DNA of 64,000 nt from Modicisalibacter sp049808615. Its GTDB lineage: Bacteria; Pseudomonadota; Gammaproteobacteria; Pseudomonadales; Halomonadaceae. Under the pieces are notes generated by a model. It ran no database searches, was not told where the DNA came from, and was given only the letters and a program-made list of their open reading frames with translations. This document shows positions 24,335 through 34,579 of this stretch, piece by piece. Location of the stretch: assembly GCF_049808615.1 (NCBI RefSeq), contig NZ_JBNCAN010000003.1, positions 1 through 64,000 of the forward strand, read 5' to 3'. Positions within the stretch are counted from its first letter, which is position 1; each line of letters starts with the position of its first letter. The translations under genes and the position numbers were made by a program.

Positions 24335-27300
24335 ACTGCTGCGAAAACCCGACCGCTGAATGAAAGCGCCACAGCCCCCCATCCTTCAGCGTCCGCAGGG
24401 TCAGCCGTCCGAAACGCCTGGCACAGGCATCGAGAAGCATGTCCTGAGCTTCCGCCAGCTCGGACAATTCGGTGAGATAGTCCTCCTGCCCCCAGGGCCG
24501 GATACCTGGGCCTTGTTCCAGTTCGATACGCTGGAGATTCGCCTCGCACTGAACGAATAGATCCGGATCCCGAGGGCGCTCCTTGTGAACGCGATGAAGG
24601 AGCGCTTGCTCGCCGCTCTCATCCGGCAGCAGCACCAGTTCCTCTTCCTGACCCGTACTCTCTCGAAAGGGCCGCCATTGGCTCATCACGCCGGTCAGCG
24701 GCAAGCGGGGCATGGCAAACCAGCTGTAGGCCCCCAGGCTTGGTGCAGCAGTGGAGCCACTTACTTCGGCCAGGTATTTCTGACGCTTGCGCTTGGAGAG
24801 CTTCGCTAGCTCTTCTTCACTCAAAACCGGCGTTTCTTCGGTGCTTGTAGTTGACGGAGCAACCATCATTTCTTGCAGGCAAGCATGTTCCAGGTCGACG
24901 AGATTGCGGCGGGGCTCAGGCGTTTCGCGGGGCAGAATACGCGGGCGAGCGTCGATCATGTCCCGCTGTTCCGGCGACAGCAGCGTCATCAGCTCATGGC
25001 TTTGCAGCAGATGCGCTTCGGTCTCGAAACCGGGGCGTATAAATACCGGCGAGCGCCCATCGGGATGCTCAAGCGCTTTCAGATTGCGGTTGAGCAGCAG
25101 GATATTGGGGGTTTCGCAAGGTGCCGGGCGATGACGACGTACCCGGCCAGCCAGTTGAATCAAGGAGCGCATTGAAGAGGGCTCGACGATCGCCCAGTCG
25201 TAATCGTGGTCCCGCCCCACTTCGGTGACCGGCGAACCCAGCACGATAAACAGCTGATCCCGAGCTGGTGAGGCGTCGATACGGCGCCGAATATCCGGCA
25301 GTTCGAACACCGCTTGAGGGTCCTTGCGCGTTAACGTGCGATCCAGCTGCCGCTCGATGGCCGAGCGCATCAACAGCGGATATTGGGAGTGATATACACA
25401 CAAGTGGATCTGGACATTTTCCTGCGCGCCGAGCCGGTAAAGCGACAGCGCCACTTCCACCAGCGGGTCGATATTGGCCATGCGGATCAAGCCGAAGGAG
25501 ACGCGCTTGGCGCTTTTGAGTAGCGTCTCGCCGTGCCGGCAATGCAGGTCCAAGGCGTATTCGCGCAGCTGCGCGGCCAGCTCCTGGCGTATCTCCTGAG
25601 GCTGACGCGATGACGGTATCCATTCCGCCACTTCGGCGCGGCGGCGAATCGTATCCTTCGCCAACTGTTGATAGCGCTTCTGCACGAATTGCCGGTGGGC
25701 GCTTTCGAAGCTCGCTCGGTCGCTGCAGCCTTGCGCAAGCGTTGCGTTCTCATCGAACCAGGCACAACAAACGCTAGGGGTTCGCCCGGTTGGTTCCCCG
25801 CGATTACGCCGATAAACCGCGCGCCCCGCGCGGTAAGCATCGTAAAGCCCCGCCACCAGGGCGGGCGGCAGCGTGGCGGAAGAAAGCAGTACTCGAGAAC
25901 CGAGCAGTCCCGCCCAGTTCACCAGCCGCGTCAACGCGGGCAAGTCATTGATATCGAAGTCGTCGATTTCATCGAGCACCAGATCGGAGGTCATCAGTCG
26001 CAGCATGGGGGCGATCTGTCCGCCACCTCGGGCGCTTTCCGTGGCGGGCATCAAATGATCCACGGTGCAAGTGAGAATCGGCGCGGCGATCAAGCTCTTG
26101 ACCGTGGCATCATGAGCGACGCGCTTGAGGATCGGATGCTCGGAAAAATTTCCCTCGAACAGCACATGAGAGTCATCCGAAAGCAAGTCCTGGGAAGACG
26201 CGGAGCCGGTCCTTTCCGCCTCCGCCTCGTAGTGCTCGAACAGGGCGCGGCTGGCACTGCCGCCGACGCGAATCGCCAGCTCGTCTTCGCCCAGATGCAT
26301 CTGTCGGCGGTAATCGCGGCCGGTCTGCAGGGTCAGGGTGCGCAGCCCCAAGGCAATGGAGAAACGCGCGCCTTTCTGCGGGTCCGCCAGGGCATACAGA
26401 ATACGACCATTGGCCAGGGTCTTGCCGCAGCCGGTGGAAGCCATATTGATGCCGAAAAAACCGTGATCAGATGATTTGTCACGCAGCCCAACTGCAAGAT
26501 CGAAGGCGCGATCCTGCCAGCGAAAGCGCGGATGTCCACTGCGCCGACGAAAGCCCTTGTGGCGTGCCAGCCGCGGCAGATGATCAGCCAAGGTGGCGAG
26601 ATGGCGGGCATTTTCCTTGCTGAAACGCGCCACGCCCAGGAGATGGGCGTCGAGCTTTTGATTAGGCTCTCTTTTGTCAAACTCGCCAGGCTTGCGCATT
26701 GTATTGGCATAAAGCGCATAGTTCACATCGCCGCGCACCCAATCGTCATGACGAGGATTATCCAGGCTGGAGTAATAATGATCCGCCAGCATTAGACATA
26801 GCCGCGCCAGATGCATGACGTAAGCATTATCCAGCAGCGGCTCCGCATGACCGGGCAACCGCTTGAGAAGCCCTTCCGCGACCAGGGCCGCCTGCTGCTG
26901 CCACTTGATTGTTGCCACCGGCAGCTCGCCGGCCAGCTGCCAGTAAGGCGTCAGCCGCTCAGGATCGGTCTCGGTACAAGCCTCGTTCCATTGGTGGGTC
27001 AGCATGCCGGGTATATCGACCAGGGCGCTGGCGGAAAGCCCTTTCAACTTGCCGCCCAGACGTTCGGGATTATCGCCGGGTTTCAACGGCAGACGGTGAT
27101 GGCTAAGCAACAGCCATCCCACCGCCTGGGCCAGCGGCGGCAGCCGGGTAAAAGGCGTCATGCTCTCGGCGTCTAATCCATCCCGTTGCAAATGGCGCAT
27201 CCAGCTGTCGGCGAAATCCGCCGGTGGCTCTATCAGGCGCCGGAGCCATCCTTCATCGTCATCCTCGCCGACAAACGCCTGGAAAAGCCGCAGCGACAGC

Positions 27301-27749
27301 CATTCGTGACGATAGAGGTTCCTGCCCTCCAGCTTTCCTTCTAGCCGCAACTGAAAAGCGACACTGGCCTTGCCCAAATCGTGTAGCAATGCGGCCAAGG
27401 TGGCCAGCAGCTTGATATCCTCGCCGCTATGCCAATCGTTCTCGTCGGTGCGACGTAAAATGTCTCGTGAAGTGGTATTGGTGGGCACGGCGCCTTGCAT
27501 GTTGAAGCGGCTGGCATCGCCGACGATCCACATCAGTTCGCTATGGTCGCGGCCACGAATCCAGTGACAGGCCACCGCGGTATTCTTGCGCGCGCTCTTT
27601 CTCAGCAATTTTCTGAGCGTATCCAGCCCTGCCTGGGTGATGGGCGTCTGCCAGGTGCGCTCACCGCGCCGTTCGGCAAACTGATCGAGAATGCGCCGGG
27701 TCTCCTTGAGGGCATTCTTGTTGCACTGGGAGACGATCAGCACGTTCAT
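24333..27749 (-). CDS. cas3: Cas2-3 fusion (I-F Cas3 nuclease-helicase)
   Basis: A 1138-residue Cas2-Cas3 fusion, the usual I-F form. The N-terminal 90 or so residues are Cas2-like (MNVLIVSQCNKNALKETRRI). An HD nuclease follows with LLHDLGKAS (His123-Asp124). Then comes an SF2 helicase with Walker A MASTGCGKT, LVLDEIDDFD as the DExD/H box, and motif VI LAGRVRRHRP. It degrades DNA recruited by the Csy complex and also works with Cas1 in adaptation. It overlaps cas1 by an ATGA junction. Length and motifs are intact. Confidence 0.96.
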   Translation of the reverse strand: MNVLIVSQCNKNALKETRRILDQFAERRGERTWQTPITQAGLDTLRKLLRKSARKNTAVACHWIRGRDHSELMWIVGDASRFNMQGAVPTNTTSRDILRRTDENDWHSGEDIKLLATLAALLHDLGKASVAFQLRLEGKLEGRNLYRHEWLSLRLFQAFVGEDDDEGWLRRLIEPPADFADSWMRHLQRDGLDAESMTPFTRLPPLAQAVGWLLLSHHRLPLKPGDNPERLGGKLKGLSASALVDIPGMLTHQWNEACTETDPERLTPYWQLAGELPVATIKWQQQAALVAEGLLKRLPGHAEPLLDNAYVMHLARLCLMLADHYYSSLDNPRHDDWVRGDVNYALYANTMRKPGEFDKREPNQKLDAHLLGVARFSKENARHLATLADHLPRLARHKGFRRRSGHPRFRWQDRAFDLAVGLRDKSSDHGFFGINMASTGCGKTLANGRILYALADPQKGARFSIALGLRTLTLQTGRDYRRQMHLGEDELAIRVGGSASRALFEHYEAEAERTGSASSQDLLSDDSHVLFEGNFSEHPILKRVAHDATVKSLIAAPILTCTVDHLMPATESARGGGQIAPMLRLMTSDLVLDEIDDFDINDLPALTRLVNWAGLLGSRVLLSSATLPPALVAGLYDAYRAGRAVYRRNRGEPTGRTPSVCCAWFDENATLAQGCSDRASFESAHRQFVQKRYQQLAKDTIRRRAEVAEWIPSSRQPQEIRQELAAQLREYALDLHCRHGETLLKSAKRVSFGLIRMANIDPLVEVALSLYRLGAQENVQIHLCVYHSQYPLLMRSAIERQLDRTLTRKDPQAVFELPDIRRRIDASPARDQLFIVLGSPVTEVGRDHDYDWAIVEPSSMRSLIQLAGRVRRHRPAPCETPNILLLNRNLKALEHPDGRSPVFIRPGFETEAHLLQSHELMTLLSPEQRDMIDARPRILPRETPEPRRNLVDLEHACLQEMMVAPSTTSTEETPVLSEEELAKLSKRKRQKYLAEVSGSTAAPSLGAYSWFAMPRLPLTGVMSQWRPFRESTGQEEELVLLPDESGEQALLHRVHKERPRDPDLFVQCEANLQRIELEQGPGIRPWGQEDYLTELSELAEAQDMLLDACARRFGRLTLRTLKDGGLWRFHSAVGFSQQ

Positions 27750-28723
27750 GGCTGCGTGTTTCCCAAGTCGGTGGCGATATCCTTCAGGGTGTCGATCATG
27801 AAATCCAGGGATTCGCTACGGGTGAGGCTTTCGATGCAGGCCTGGCGAAACTCCTGTTCTTCATCGCCGCGCATGGCGGAAATAAACGCCTGGGGGAGAA
27901 TGACCGCGTCCTTGACCAGATCCGCTACATCGAACACCAGTCCGCCTCGCCGGGTCTTGCCGTGTAAGACGGCTAGGCCGTGGGGAATACCCAACACCCA
28001 GGTCGCGGTGGCGCCCAAGCCATAAGCGAGATAATTGCCATGATCGAGAAAACGATTGGCGGGGTCCGTGCCACTGCCGCGCTTGGCTCGTGTAAAATCG
28101 CCGTAGTTCACCGCCTGCACCGCCAGCTTGAACAGTGTCTTGGTCAAGCGTGCTTCCAGGGTCAGCAAATCGGTGGTGTTTGGTGCCTTTTCAATGGCCT
28201 GGCGGTGGTGCGTCAGCGCTGAGGTCAGGTGGTCTTTCGAGATCGTGAAACCGGCGTCGTGTAATGGCCTGCTATCGAGCCAATGGGTTTCGATTCTTGA
28301 GAGGCGCGCCAGTTGGAAGTGTTTGGCGGCTTCGAGGCGCATCTCGTCGTAGAACCAGAAGCCTACCCAATACTGTAGATACTCGGTGGGCCGGTATTCA
28401 CTTTGTGGACTGAACCAGGCAACCTCAACGTCGACTTCGTTGGCGGAAAATAGCGGCGTGCCGCCGCCACCGCAAAAACCGACCAATACGCCGGCCTTGG
28501 CCAGTTCGCGCATGGCGGCTTGAGTGATCGAAGTGCCGGTGCCCAGCAGTATCGAGCTGGTATTAGCGATGGGAATGTTCCAATACTTCGATTGGCGCCC
28601 TTCGTCGGTGACATATTCCACCCGACCGCCGTTGACCAGCACGCGGCAATGCTGAAGGTAATAAAGGTTTGCTCGCTTGGAATGCAGAATTGTCTTGAGC
28701 GATGAGGGCGAGAGGTCGTCCAT
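27746..28723 (-). CDS. cas1: Cas1 integrase (type I-F)
   Basis: A 325-residue Cas1 of the I-F group, beginning MDDLSPSSLKTILHSKRANL. It has the core LLTLEARLTKTLFKLAVQAVNYGDF carrying the catalytic Glu region, then YLAYGLGATATWVLGIPHGLAVLHG and the Asp-bearing FDVADLVKD. It integrates new spacers together with Cas2-3. GGAGAG precedes the ATG. The region upstream (to 28975) has a promoter-like TATGAT with TTCGTA on the minus strand, so cas1-cas2-3 are transcribed separately from csy1-4. Confidence 0.96.
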   Translation of the reverse strand: MDDLSPSSLKTILHSKRANLYYLQHCRVLVNGGRVEYVTDEGRQSKYWNIPIANTSSILLGTGTSITQAAMRELAKAGVLVGFCGGGGTPLFSANEVDVEVAWFSPQSEYRPTEYLQYWVGFWFYDEMRLEAAKHFQLARLSRIETHWLDSRPLHDAGFTISKDHLTSALTHHRQAIEKAPNTTDLLTLEARLTKTLFKLAVQAVNYGDFTRAKRGSGTDPANRFLDHGNYLAYGLGATATWVLGIPHGLAVLHGKTRRGGLVFDVADLVKDAVILPQAFISAMRGDEEQEFRQACIESLTRSESLDFMIDTLKDIATDLGNTQP

Positions 28724-28975
28724 GCTACTCTCCGGTTTATCTAGGCTTTCTTATACTCAATCTGCGGCTATCATATGCTTATCGGTCTCGATACGAAGTG
28801 CTGAAAAAGAGATGTTTCGAGCCTCACATTTTGAAATGAATATCGAATCTAGATAAGGCATATTCCATACCGAGAAGATTCACTCTCGTCCTCTTCTCTA
28901 GCTTGATGCATCATGGATTGTTACGTGCTCCCCACGGCGATGTTCCGCGAGCATGGTTAGGAGAGAAGCGTCAAG

Positions 28976-29407
28976 ATGCAGGCGCAGTACGATCAGGATA
29001 CCTATGCCTGGGCTCTGGAGCAGGCGTCGCTTTTGCGTGCCGGTAAACTCGACCAAATCGATATCGAGCATATCGCCGAGGAAATCGAAAGCGTGGGCAA
29101 GGGAGAACGACGCGCCTTGGTAAGCCAGCTGGCGCGCCTGTTCATGCACTTGTTGAAGTGGGACCACCAACCCCAGCGGCGCTTGCACAGCGAGCGTATC
29201 TCGATCATCGATGCGCAGGCGAAAGCGGCTCGACTTCTCAACGACAACCCGAGCTTGAAAGCATCGCTGGATAAAATCGTTGAAGTGGCTTACGAGGATG
29301 CTCGCCGCGCAGCAGCCATTGAAACGGAAAGAGAAATCGATGTCTTTCCCGCCATGCCTCTCTACAGCTTCGCGGACGCGATGAGCTTCGTGCCAGAATC
29401 CAACTGA
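28976..29407 (+). CDS. DUF29-family protein
   Basis: A 143-residue DUF29 protein. It has the family opening YDQDTYAWALEQASLLRAG, then DQIDIEHIAEEIESVGKGERR and LMHLLKWDHQPQRR. It is helical and soluble. The function of the family is unknown; it is widespread in cyanobacteria and proteobacteria, often in accessory regions. AGGAGAG is upstream of ATG. It is divergent from cas1 across 250 bp; no evidence ties it to the CRISPR system. Confidence 0.85.
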   Translation: MQAQYDQDTYAWALEQASLLRAGKLDQIDIEHIAEEIESVGKGERRALVSQLARLFMHLLKWDHQPQRRLHSERISIIDAQAKAARLLNDNPSLKASLDKIVEVAYEDARRAAAIETEREIDVFPAMPLYSFADAMSFVPESN

Positions 29408-29643
29408 ATCAGTGGGCTTCGCTATTTCAGTCATTAATAGCTAATGCCACCATCCCTCAAGCCCCAGTCGGAATCACACAACATTCTCTTTTCAATAACG
29501 CCGAATGAAGCCTCGCGATGACACCCTTTATTCGGCTTCCCCAAGTTTAGATCAGACACGGTTACAATGCCGTATACCTTGAGCCGGTGCAGGGTCAGCC
29601 TCAACGTCTACGCTATAAGAGGACCCCGAATCAAGGAGGCAAC

Positions 29644-31509
29644 ATGGCCAAGGACACCGCCGTTAATCCCCCCGCGTCACGCACCGCAAACTCCCCTAAA
29701 CGTCCCCTCGCCCCCGAGGTACGTGAGCCCGATGAGTCAATTGCCGATGTTTCCGAAAGCGAGGCGGTACCGCCGACGGACGCACCGACGGACCCCCTCA
29801 CCCGCTGGAACCAGCAGACCCATGCCGCCATCGCGCGGCTGACTGCCGGGATATCGCCGGCCTCGCTATTGCAAGCCTACAGCGACTGGTGGATGCATCT
29901 GGCGCTGTCGCCGGGCAAGCAGGCGGCGCTTGCCCTCGAGGCGCAGCAGAGCGTCTTTCAATTCGCCGGCTACCTGCCCGGGGCGATGCTGCATGGGGGC
30001 GAGTACGAACACTGCATCGAGCCGGCGGAGCAGGACGACCGGTTCAAGGATGGTGCATGGCAAACTTGGCCGTTCAATGCGATGCACCAGAGCTTCCTGC
30101 TCACTCAGCAGTGGTGGCATAACGCGACCTCTGATGTTCCGGGCATGAATCACCATCACGAGGACGTGGTCAACTTCATGACCCGCCAGTGGCTCGACGT
30201 GTTCTCGCCGGCCAACAGCCTGTTCACCAATCCGGTGGTACTGAAGCGCACTGCGGAGTATGGCGGGCGCAATCTGCTGGAAGGCGCCGTGCATTTTCAG
30301 GAGGACGCCGCACGCATGGCACGCCGTCAGCCGCCGGTGGGGGCAGAACACTTCACCCCCGGAGAGACGGTGGCCGTTACCCCGGGCAAGGTGGTCTACC
30401 GCAACCAGCTCATGGAGCTGATTCAGTACGCCCCCGCCACGGACAAGGTACAGGCCGAGCCGCTTTTGATCGTGCCGGCCTGGATCATGAAGTACTACAT
30501 CCTCGATCTGTCACCGGAGAACTCCCTGGTGCGCTACCTGGTGGAGCAGGGCCATTCGGTATTCATGGTGTCCTGGAAGAATCCGGGCAGCGACGAGCGC
30601 GACATGGGCCTGGAGGATTACCGCAAGCTCGGCATCATGGAAGCCCTCGACGCGGTCAATGCCATCGTCCCCGGGCATAAAATTCACGGCGTGGGCTACT
30701 GTCTTGGTGGCACGCTGCTCTCCATTGCCACGGCGATCATGGTCCGCAACGGCGATGATCGCCTGGCCTCCCTGACCCTGTTCGCCAGCCTCACGGACTT
30801 TACCGAACCCGGGGAACTTGAGCTGTTCATCGACGAAAGCCAAGTGCATTTCCTGGAAGACGCCATGCGCGAGCAGGGCTACCTGGAAGACTGGCAGATG
30901 AAAGGCACTTTTCAACTGCTGCAGTCCAACGACCTGATCTGGTCGAAGATGGTGCAGGAGTACCTTCTGGGCGAGCGCATGCCCACCATCGACCTGATGG
31001 CCTGGAGCACCGACGGCACCCGCATGCCCTATCGCATGCACGCCCAATACCTGCGTCGGCTGTATCTCGACAACGCCCTGGCCCTGGGTCGCTACCGGGC
31101 CGATGGCCAGCCGGTGCTGCTGGATGACATTACCCTGCCGAGCTTCCTGGTAGCCACCCGCAAGGATCATATCGCCCCCTGGCGCTCGGTCTATCGCAAT
31201 CAGTTGCACTTGGGTGGCGACACCACCTTCGTGCTCACCAGCGGCGGCCACAATGCCGGCGTGGTCAGCGAGCCCGGCCATCGCCACCGGGTCTATCAGA
31301 TCGCCGACAAGCCCGCCGATGCGCCTTACGTCATCGCCGAGCGCTGGCGCGACGAGGTGGAAGAGCGCGAGGGTTCCTGGTGGCCGGAATGGCATCAATG
31401 GTTGCTCGAACATTCCAGCGGCCAGAGTGATCTTCCTCGTATGGGCAATGACAAGAAAGGATATGCACCTTTGGAAGACGCCCCAGGGCACTACGTGCTC
31501 GAACGCTGA
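29644..31509 (+). CDS. phaC: class I poly(3-hydroxyalkanoate) synthase
   Basis: A 621-residue PhaC. It polymerises (R)-3-hydroxyacyl-CoA on granule surfaces. The lipase-like box GYCLGGT holds the catalytic cysteine, with SWKNPGSDERDMGLEDY, the downstream aspartate region TRKDHIAPW, and the catalytic histidine in SGGHNAG. The N-terminal 50 or so residues are a proline and charge-rich extension. ATG 29644 follows AGGAGG; the frame extends upstream without a site. The SDR gene follows after 34 bp, giving a synthase-reductase pair. The 236 bp upstream show no gene. Confidence 0.95.
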   Translation: MAKDTAVNPPASRTANSPKRPLAPEVREPDESIADVSESEAVPPTDAPTDPLTRWNQQTHAAIARLTAGISPASLLQAYSDWWMHLALSPGKQAALALEAQQSVFQFAGYLPGAMLHGGEYEHCIEPAEQDDRFKDGAWQTWPFNAMHQSFLLTQQWWHNATSDVPGMNHHHEDVVNFMTRQWLDVFSPANSLFTNPVVLKRTAEYGGRNLLEGAVHFQEDAARMARRQPPVGAEHFTPGETVAVTPGKVVYRNQLMELIQYAPATDKVQAEPLLIVPAWIMKYYILDLSPENSLVRYLVEQGHSVFMVSWKNPGSDERDMGLEDYRKLGIMEALDAVNAIVPGHKIHGVGYCLGGTLLSIATAIMVRNGDDRLASLTLFASLTDFTEPGELELFIDESQVHFLEDAMREQGYLEDWQMKGTFQLLQSNDLIWSKMVQEYLLGERMPTIDLMAWSTDGTRMPYRMHAQYLRRLYLDNALALGRYRADGQPVLLDDITLPSFLVATRKDHIAPWRSVYRNQLHLGGDTTFVLTSGGHNAGVVSEPGHRHRVYQIADKPADAPYVIAERWRDEVEEREGSWWPEWHQWLLEHSSGQSDLPRMGNDKKGYAPLEDAPGHYVLER

Positions 31510-31543
31510 GGACCGAGCATCTTCATCAGTCAAGGAGAAGAAC

Positions 31544-32320
31544 ATGCAACTCAAGGATAAAGTGATCGCGATTACTGGCGCCGCAGGGGGCCTAGGCCGG
31601 GCCATGGCGGTACGCCTGGCCAGTCGTGGTGCCAAACTGGCGCTGCTCGATCTGGATGAAGACGGCCTCAAGCAGACGCGTGAGCAGTGCGAGCAGGCCG
31701 GCGCAACATGCCGCTGCTACCCACTGGACATCACCGAGGAAGCGCAGGTAGAGGCGTGCTTCAATCAGGTGATAAAGGAGTTCGGAAGCCTGCACGGTCT
31801 CGTTAACAATGCGGGGGTCACCGCTGACGGCCTATTGGTCAAGGCCAAGGACGGCCAGGTCGAGAAGAAACTCTCCCTGGAAGACTGGGATAAGGTTTCG
31901 CAGATCGACATGCGAGGTGTATTCCTCTGCGCGCGGGAGGGCGCCACCCAGATGATCGAGCACAACGAATCCCAGCCGGAGAGTCGCGGCGTCATCGTCA
32001 ATATTTCCAGCATCAGCCGGGCAGGCAATGTGGGCCAGACCAACTATTCTGCGGCCAAGTCCGGCGTGGCGGCCATGACCGTGACCTGGGCCAACGAGCT
32101 CAACCGCCACGGCATTCGCGTCGCCGCCATCGCTCCTGGCTTCTGTCAGACCGCCATGGTCGAGAAGATGCCGAAAAAGGCCCGGGAGAGGCTCGAGTCC
32201 AGCATCCCCTTGAAGCGCCTGGGCGAGCCGGACGAGATCGCCCATGCGGTGCAGTTCGTTCTGGAGAACAACTATTTCCATGGCCGGGTGCTGGAAGTGG
32301 ACGGCGGCTTGAGGTTGTAA
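31544..32320 (+). CDS. SDR-family reductase, probably acetoacetyl-CoA/3-oxoacyl reductase
   Basis: A 258-residue short-chain dehydrogenase. It has the cofactor loop TGAAGGLGRA, NNAGVT, the Ser of the catalytic triad in NISSISRAGN, and the Tyr-Lys motif NYSAAKSG. It directly follows phaC and is translated from AAGGAG, so a PhaB-like role supplying 3-hydroxyacyl-CoA is likely. FabG-type activity cannot be excluded by sequence. Confidence 0.85.
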   Translation: MQLKDKVIAITGAAGGLGRAMAVRLASRGAKLALLDLDEDGLKQTREQCEQAGATCRCYPLDITEEAQVEACFNQVIKEFGSLHGLVNNAGVTADGLLVKAKDGQVEKKLSLEDWDKVSQIDMRGVFLCAREGATQMIEHNESQPESRGVIVNISSISRAGNVGQTNYSAAKSGVAAMTVTWANELNRHGIRVAAIAPGFCQTAMVEKMPKKARERLESSIPLKRLGEPDEIAHAVQFVLENNYFHGRVLEVDGGLRL

Positions 32321-32336
32321 TCCCCGTATCGAGAAC

Positions 32337-32360
32337 GGCGCCCTGGAAATCCAGGGCGCC
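32337..32360. terminator. stem-loop between convergent genes
   Basis: Perfect 10-bp stem GGCGCCCTGG / CCAGGGCGCC with loop AAAT, between the SDR and BCCT genes, which converge. It has no T-run; bidirectional function is inferred. Confidence 0.55.
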
Positions 32361-32373
32361 GAGGTGACGATGT

Positions 32374-34437
32374 TCAAGCACTGGGCTGTTCCGGGCTGTC
32401 CGGAATGTTGGTATGGCCCGGCTCGAGTCGGTTGAGGTGCAGGAAATGCAGGTGGCTTTCGTACTGATCGAGGATATCCTCGATCACCTGCTCACGCGAA
32501 TAGCCCATGAGATCGTAGCCTTGGCTGCCTTCGAGCAGATACACCTCTAGCCGATAATAGCGTGACGATGCCTGGGGGGTGTGCATGGCGAAACCGGGGG
32601 TGTTGAAACCGTGCCCCCACACCTGATAACTGAAGTTCTGCTCGTTCTCGTGATCGACGTTCAGCGCCACATAGTCGTCGCCATTCTGGGTGCCTTGATT
32701 GACCTCGACCCCCAGCCCGCCCTCACGTAACTGATCGGCCACCGACTCCATGGCAGGTTTGACGGTCTCCTGCAGGAAGCGCTGGGCCTGCTTGCGGTCG
32801 GGGAAGCTCATGGCGCGCTTGAGGCGTTGTTGCCAACTGCGGCTGGCACCGCGCTCACCGCCGCCCCCGGTACGTCCCGAGAGATGACCGGGCAGACTGA
32901 CGCGCTGACTGTCCATCTTGAAGGCCTCGAGCTTGAGCGCCTTGTAAAGGCCGGCCATCATGAAGAACAGCACCACCGAAAACGGCAGCCCCGTGATTAC
33001 CACGGCGCTTTGCAGCGTGGTCAACCCCCCCGCCAACAATAGCGACAGGGTGAGGACGCCAATCACCGCCGACCAGAGAATCCGCATCCAGATCGGCGCA
33101 TCGCTGTTGACGTCCTTGAGAATCGTCGTGAAGTTCGACAATACCAAGGCCCCGGAGTCGCCGGAGGTGACGAAGAACACGATGGCCAGAATACTCACCG
33201 CGATGGTGGTAAAGACCGGCGCCGGATACTGCTGCAAAAACAGATAGATGCCCGCCGGCGGATTGTCCATGACCTGCTGCCCGAACTCGGTGCCGCCGTT
33301 CATGGCGATATCCAGGGCGCTGTTTCCCAGTAATGACATCCAGATCATCATGAAGGCGATGGGTAGGGTCAGGGTACCTGCGACGAAGGTGCGGATCGTG
33401 CGCCCGCGAGAAATACGCGCCAGGAACAGGCCGACGAAAGGCCCCCAGGCAATCCACCAGGCCCAGAAGAACAGCGTCCAGGCATTGAGCCAGTCGGTCG
33501 GTGTATCGAAGGCATAGGTGTTGAAGGACATGGACACGAAGCTGGCCAGATAGTCGCCCAGATTCATGACCAGCGCATTGAGCAGGAAGATCGTCTTGCC
33601 CGCAAACAGCACGAACAGCAACAATGCGATCGCGAGCAGAATATTGAATTCCGAGAGGCGGCGGATGCCGCGCTCCACCCCGGTCACCGCGGAAATGGTG
33701 GCGAACACCACGATAGCCAGCACCAACGCCGTCTGGGTCCAGGCGCTTTCGGCGATACCGAACATGAAATTCAGCCCATAATTGAGCTGTATGACACCGA
33801 TCCCGAGGCTCGCGGCGATGCCGAATACGGTGCCGAGCACTGCAGCGGTGTCCACCGCATGGCCGATCGGCCCGTAGATCTTCTTGCCGAAGATGGGATA
33901 AAGCGCGCTGCTGATGGTCAAGGGCAGGTTATGCCGATAGCTGAAGAAGGCCAGGGACATGCCCACCAGAGTGTAGATACCCCACCCGGACAATCCCCAA
34001 TGCAGGAAGGTCAATTGCATGGCATGGCGCGCCGCGGCAACCTGCTCCTCGGGCGCGTTGGGGGCGTTATAGAACTGGGTCAACGGCTCTGCCAGGGCGA
34101 AGAAGATGACGCCAATGCCGATACCCGCCGAGAACAGCATGGCGGACCAGGAAAACAGATTGAAGTCGGGTCGAGCATGCTCGGGGCCCAGGCGGATCTT
34201 TCCGAAGCGAGACATGCCAATGATGATCACGAAACCCAGATAGATCACCACGGTAAGAAAGTAGTACCAGCCAAAGGTGCGGGATATCCAACCTAGAATG
34301 GCATTGATGATGCCATTGGCTTGTTCGGTAGCGATCATCGCCCATAGCGAAAACACGACGATGCCCACGACGGAGCTGTAAAAAACCGTGGGATTGATAC
34401 GATCCTGGGTAGGTTCCTCCTGAGAGGGTATGTTCAT
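32374..34437 (-). CDS. betT: BCCT-family transporter, BetT-like choline/betaine uptake
   Basis: A 687-residue BCCT transporter with about 12 helices. Motifs are GMSRFGKIRLG, the glycine-rich FSAGIGIGVIFFALAEP, the substrate-box region FFWAWWIAWGPFVGLFLARISRGRTIR, and FFVTSGDSGALVL. A C-terminal cytoplasmic tail of about 150 residues, as in BetT, often sets osmotic activation. It takes up choline or glycine betaine with Na+ or H+ under salt stress. Substrate choice between choline and betaine is inferred from the long tail and overall resemblance to BetT. It is divergent from the zinc-importer operon. Confidence 0.88.
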   Translation of the reverse strand: MNIPSQEEPTQDRINPTVFYSSVVGIVVFSLWAMIATEQANGIINAILGWISRTFGWYYFLTVVIYLGFVIIIGMSRFGKIRLGPEHARPDFNLFSWSAMLFSAGIGIGVIFFALAEPLTQFYNAPNAPEEQVAAARHAMQLTFLHWGLSGWGIYTLVGMSLAFFSYRHNLPLTISSALYPIFGKKIYGPIGHAVDTAAVLGTVFGIAASLGIGVIQLNYGLNFMFGIAESAWTQTALVLAIVVFATISAVTGVERGIRRLSEFNILLAIALLLFVLFAGKTIFLLNALVMNLGDYLASFVSMSFNTYAFDTPTDWLNAWTLFFWAWWIAWGPFVGLFLARISRGRTIRTFVAGTLTLPIAFMMIWMSLLGNSALDIAMNGGTEFGQQVMDNPPAGIYLFLQQYPAPVFTTIAVSILAIVFFVTSGDSGALVLSNFTTILKDVNSDAPIWMRILWSAVIGVLTLSLLLAGGLTTLQSAVVITGLPFSVVLFFMMAGLYKALKLEAFKMDSQRVSLPGHLSGRTGGGGERGASRSWQQRLKRAMSFPDRKQAQRFLQETVKPAMESVADQLREGGLGVEVNQGTQNGDDYVALNVDHENEQNFSYQVWGHGFNTPGFAMHTPQASSRYYRLEVYLLEGSQGYDLMGYSREQVIEDILDQYESHLHFLHLNRLEPGHTNIPDSPEQPSA

Positions 34438-34579
34438 ACGAGTCCTTGTTAATTAGGTAATGCTCGCCAGCATCTCCATAGCGTAGATACAATTCCATGA
34501 ATTGCTGTAAGTAAATGCCTCCGGCAAGCTAGTCGCTTTTTGTTATCTTGTATCCTGTTCTTAATTGCAAGGCGGTTTC

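Noticed and set aside
28724..28900. Possible second target of the mini-CRISPR guide near the cas1 promoter (CTTATCGG)
   Set aside because: Only a few bases match, the match is offset, and there is no CC PAM.
28898..29434. Minus-strand frame opposite the DUF29 gene
   Set aside because: The DUF29 frame has the family motifs and a good ribosome binding site; the opposite frame has neither.
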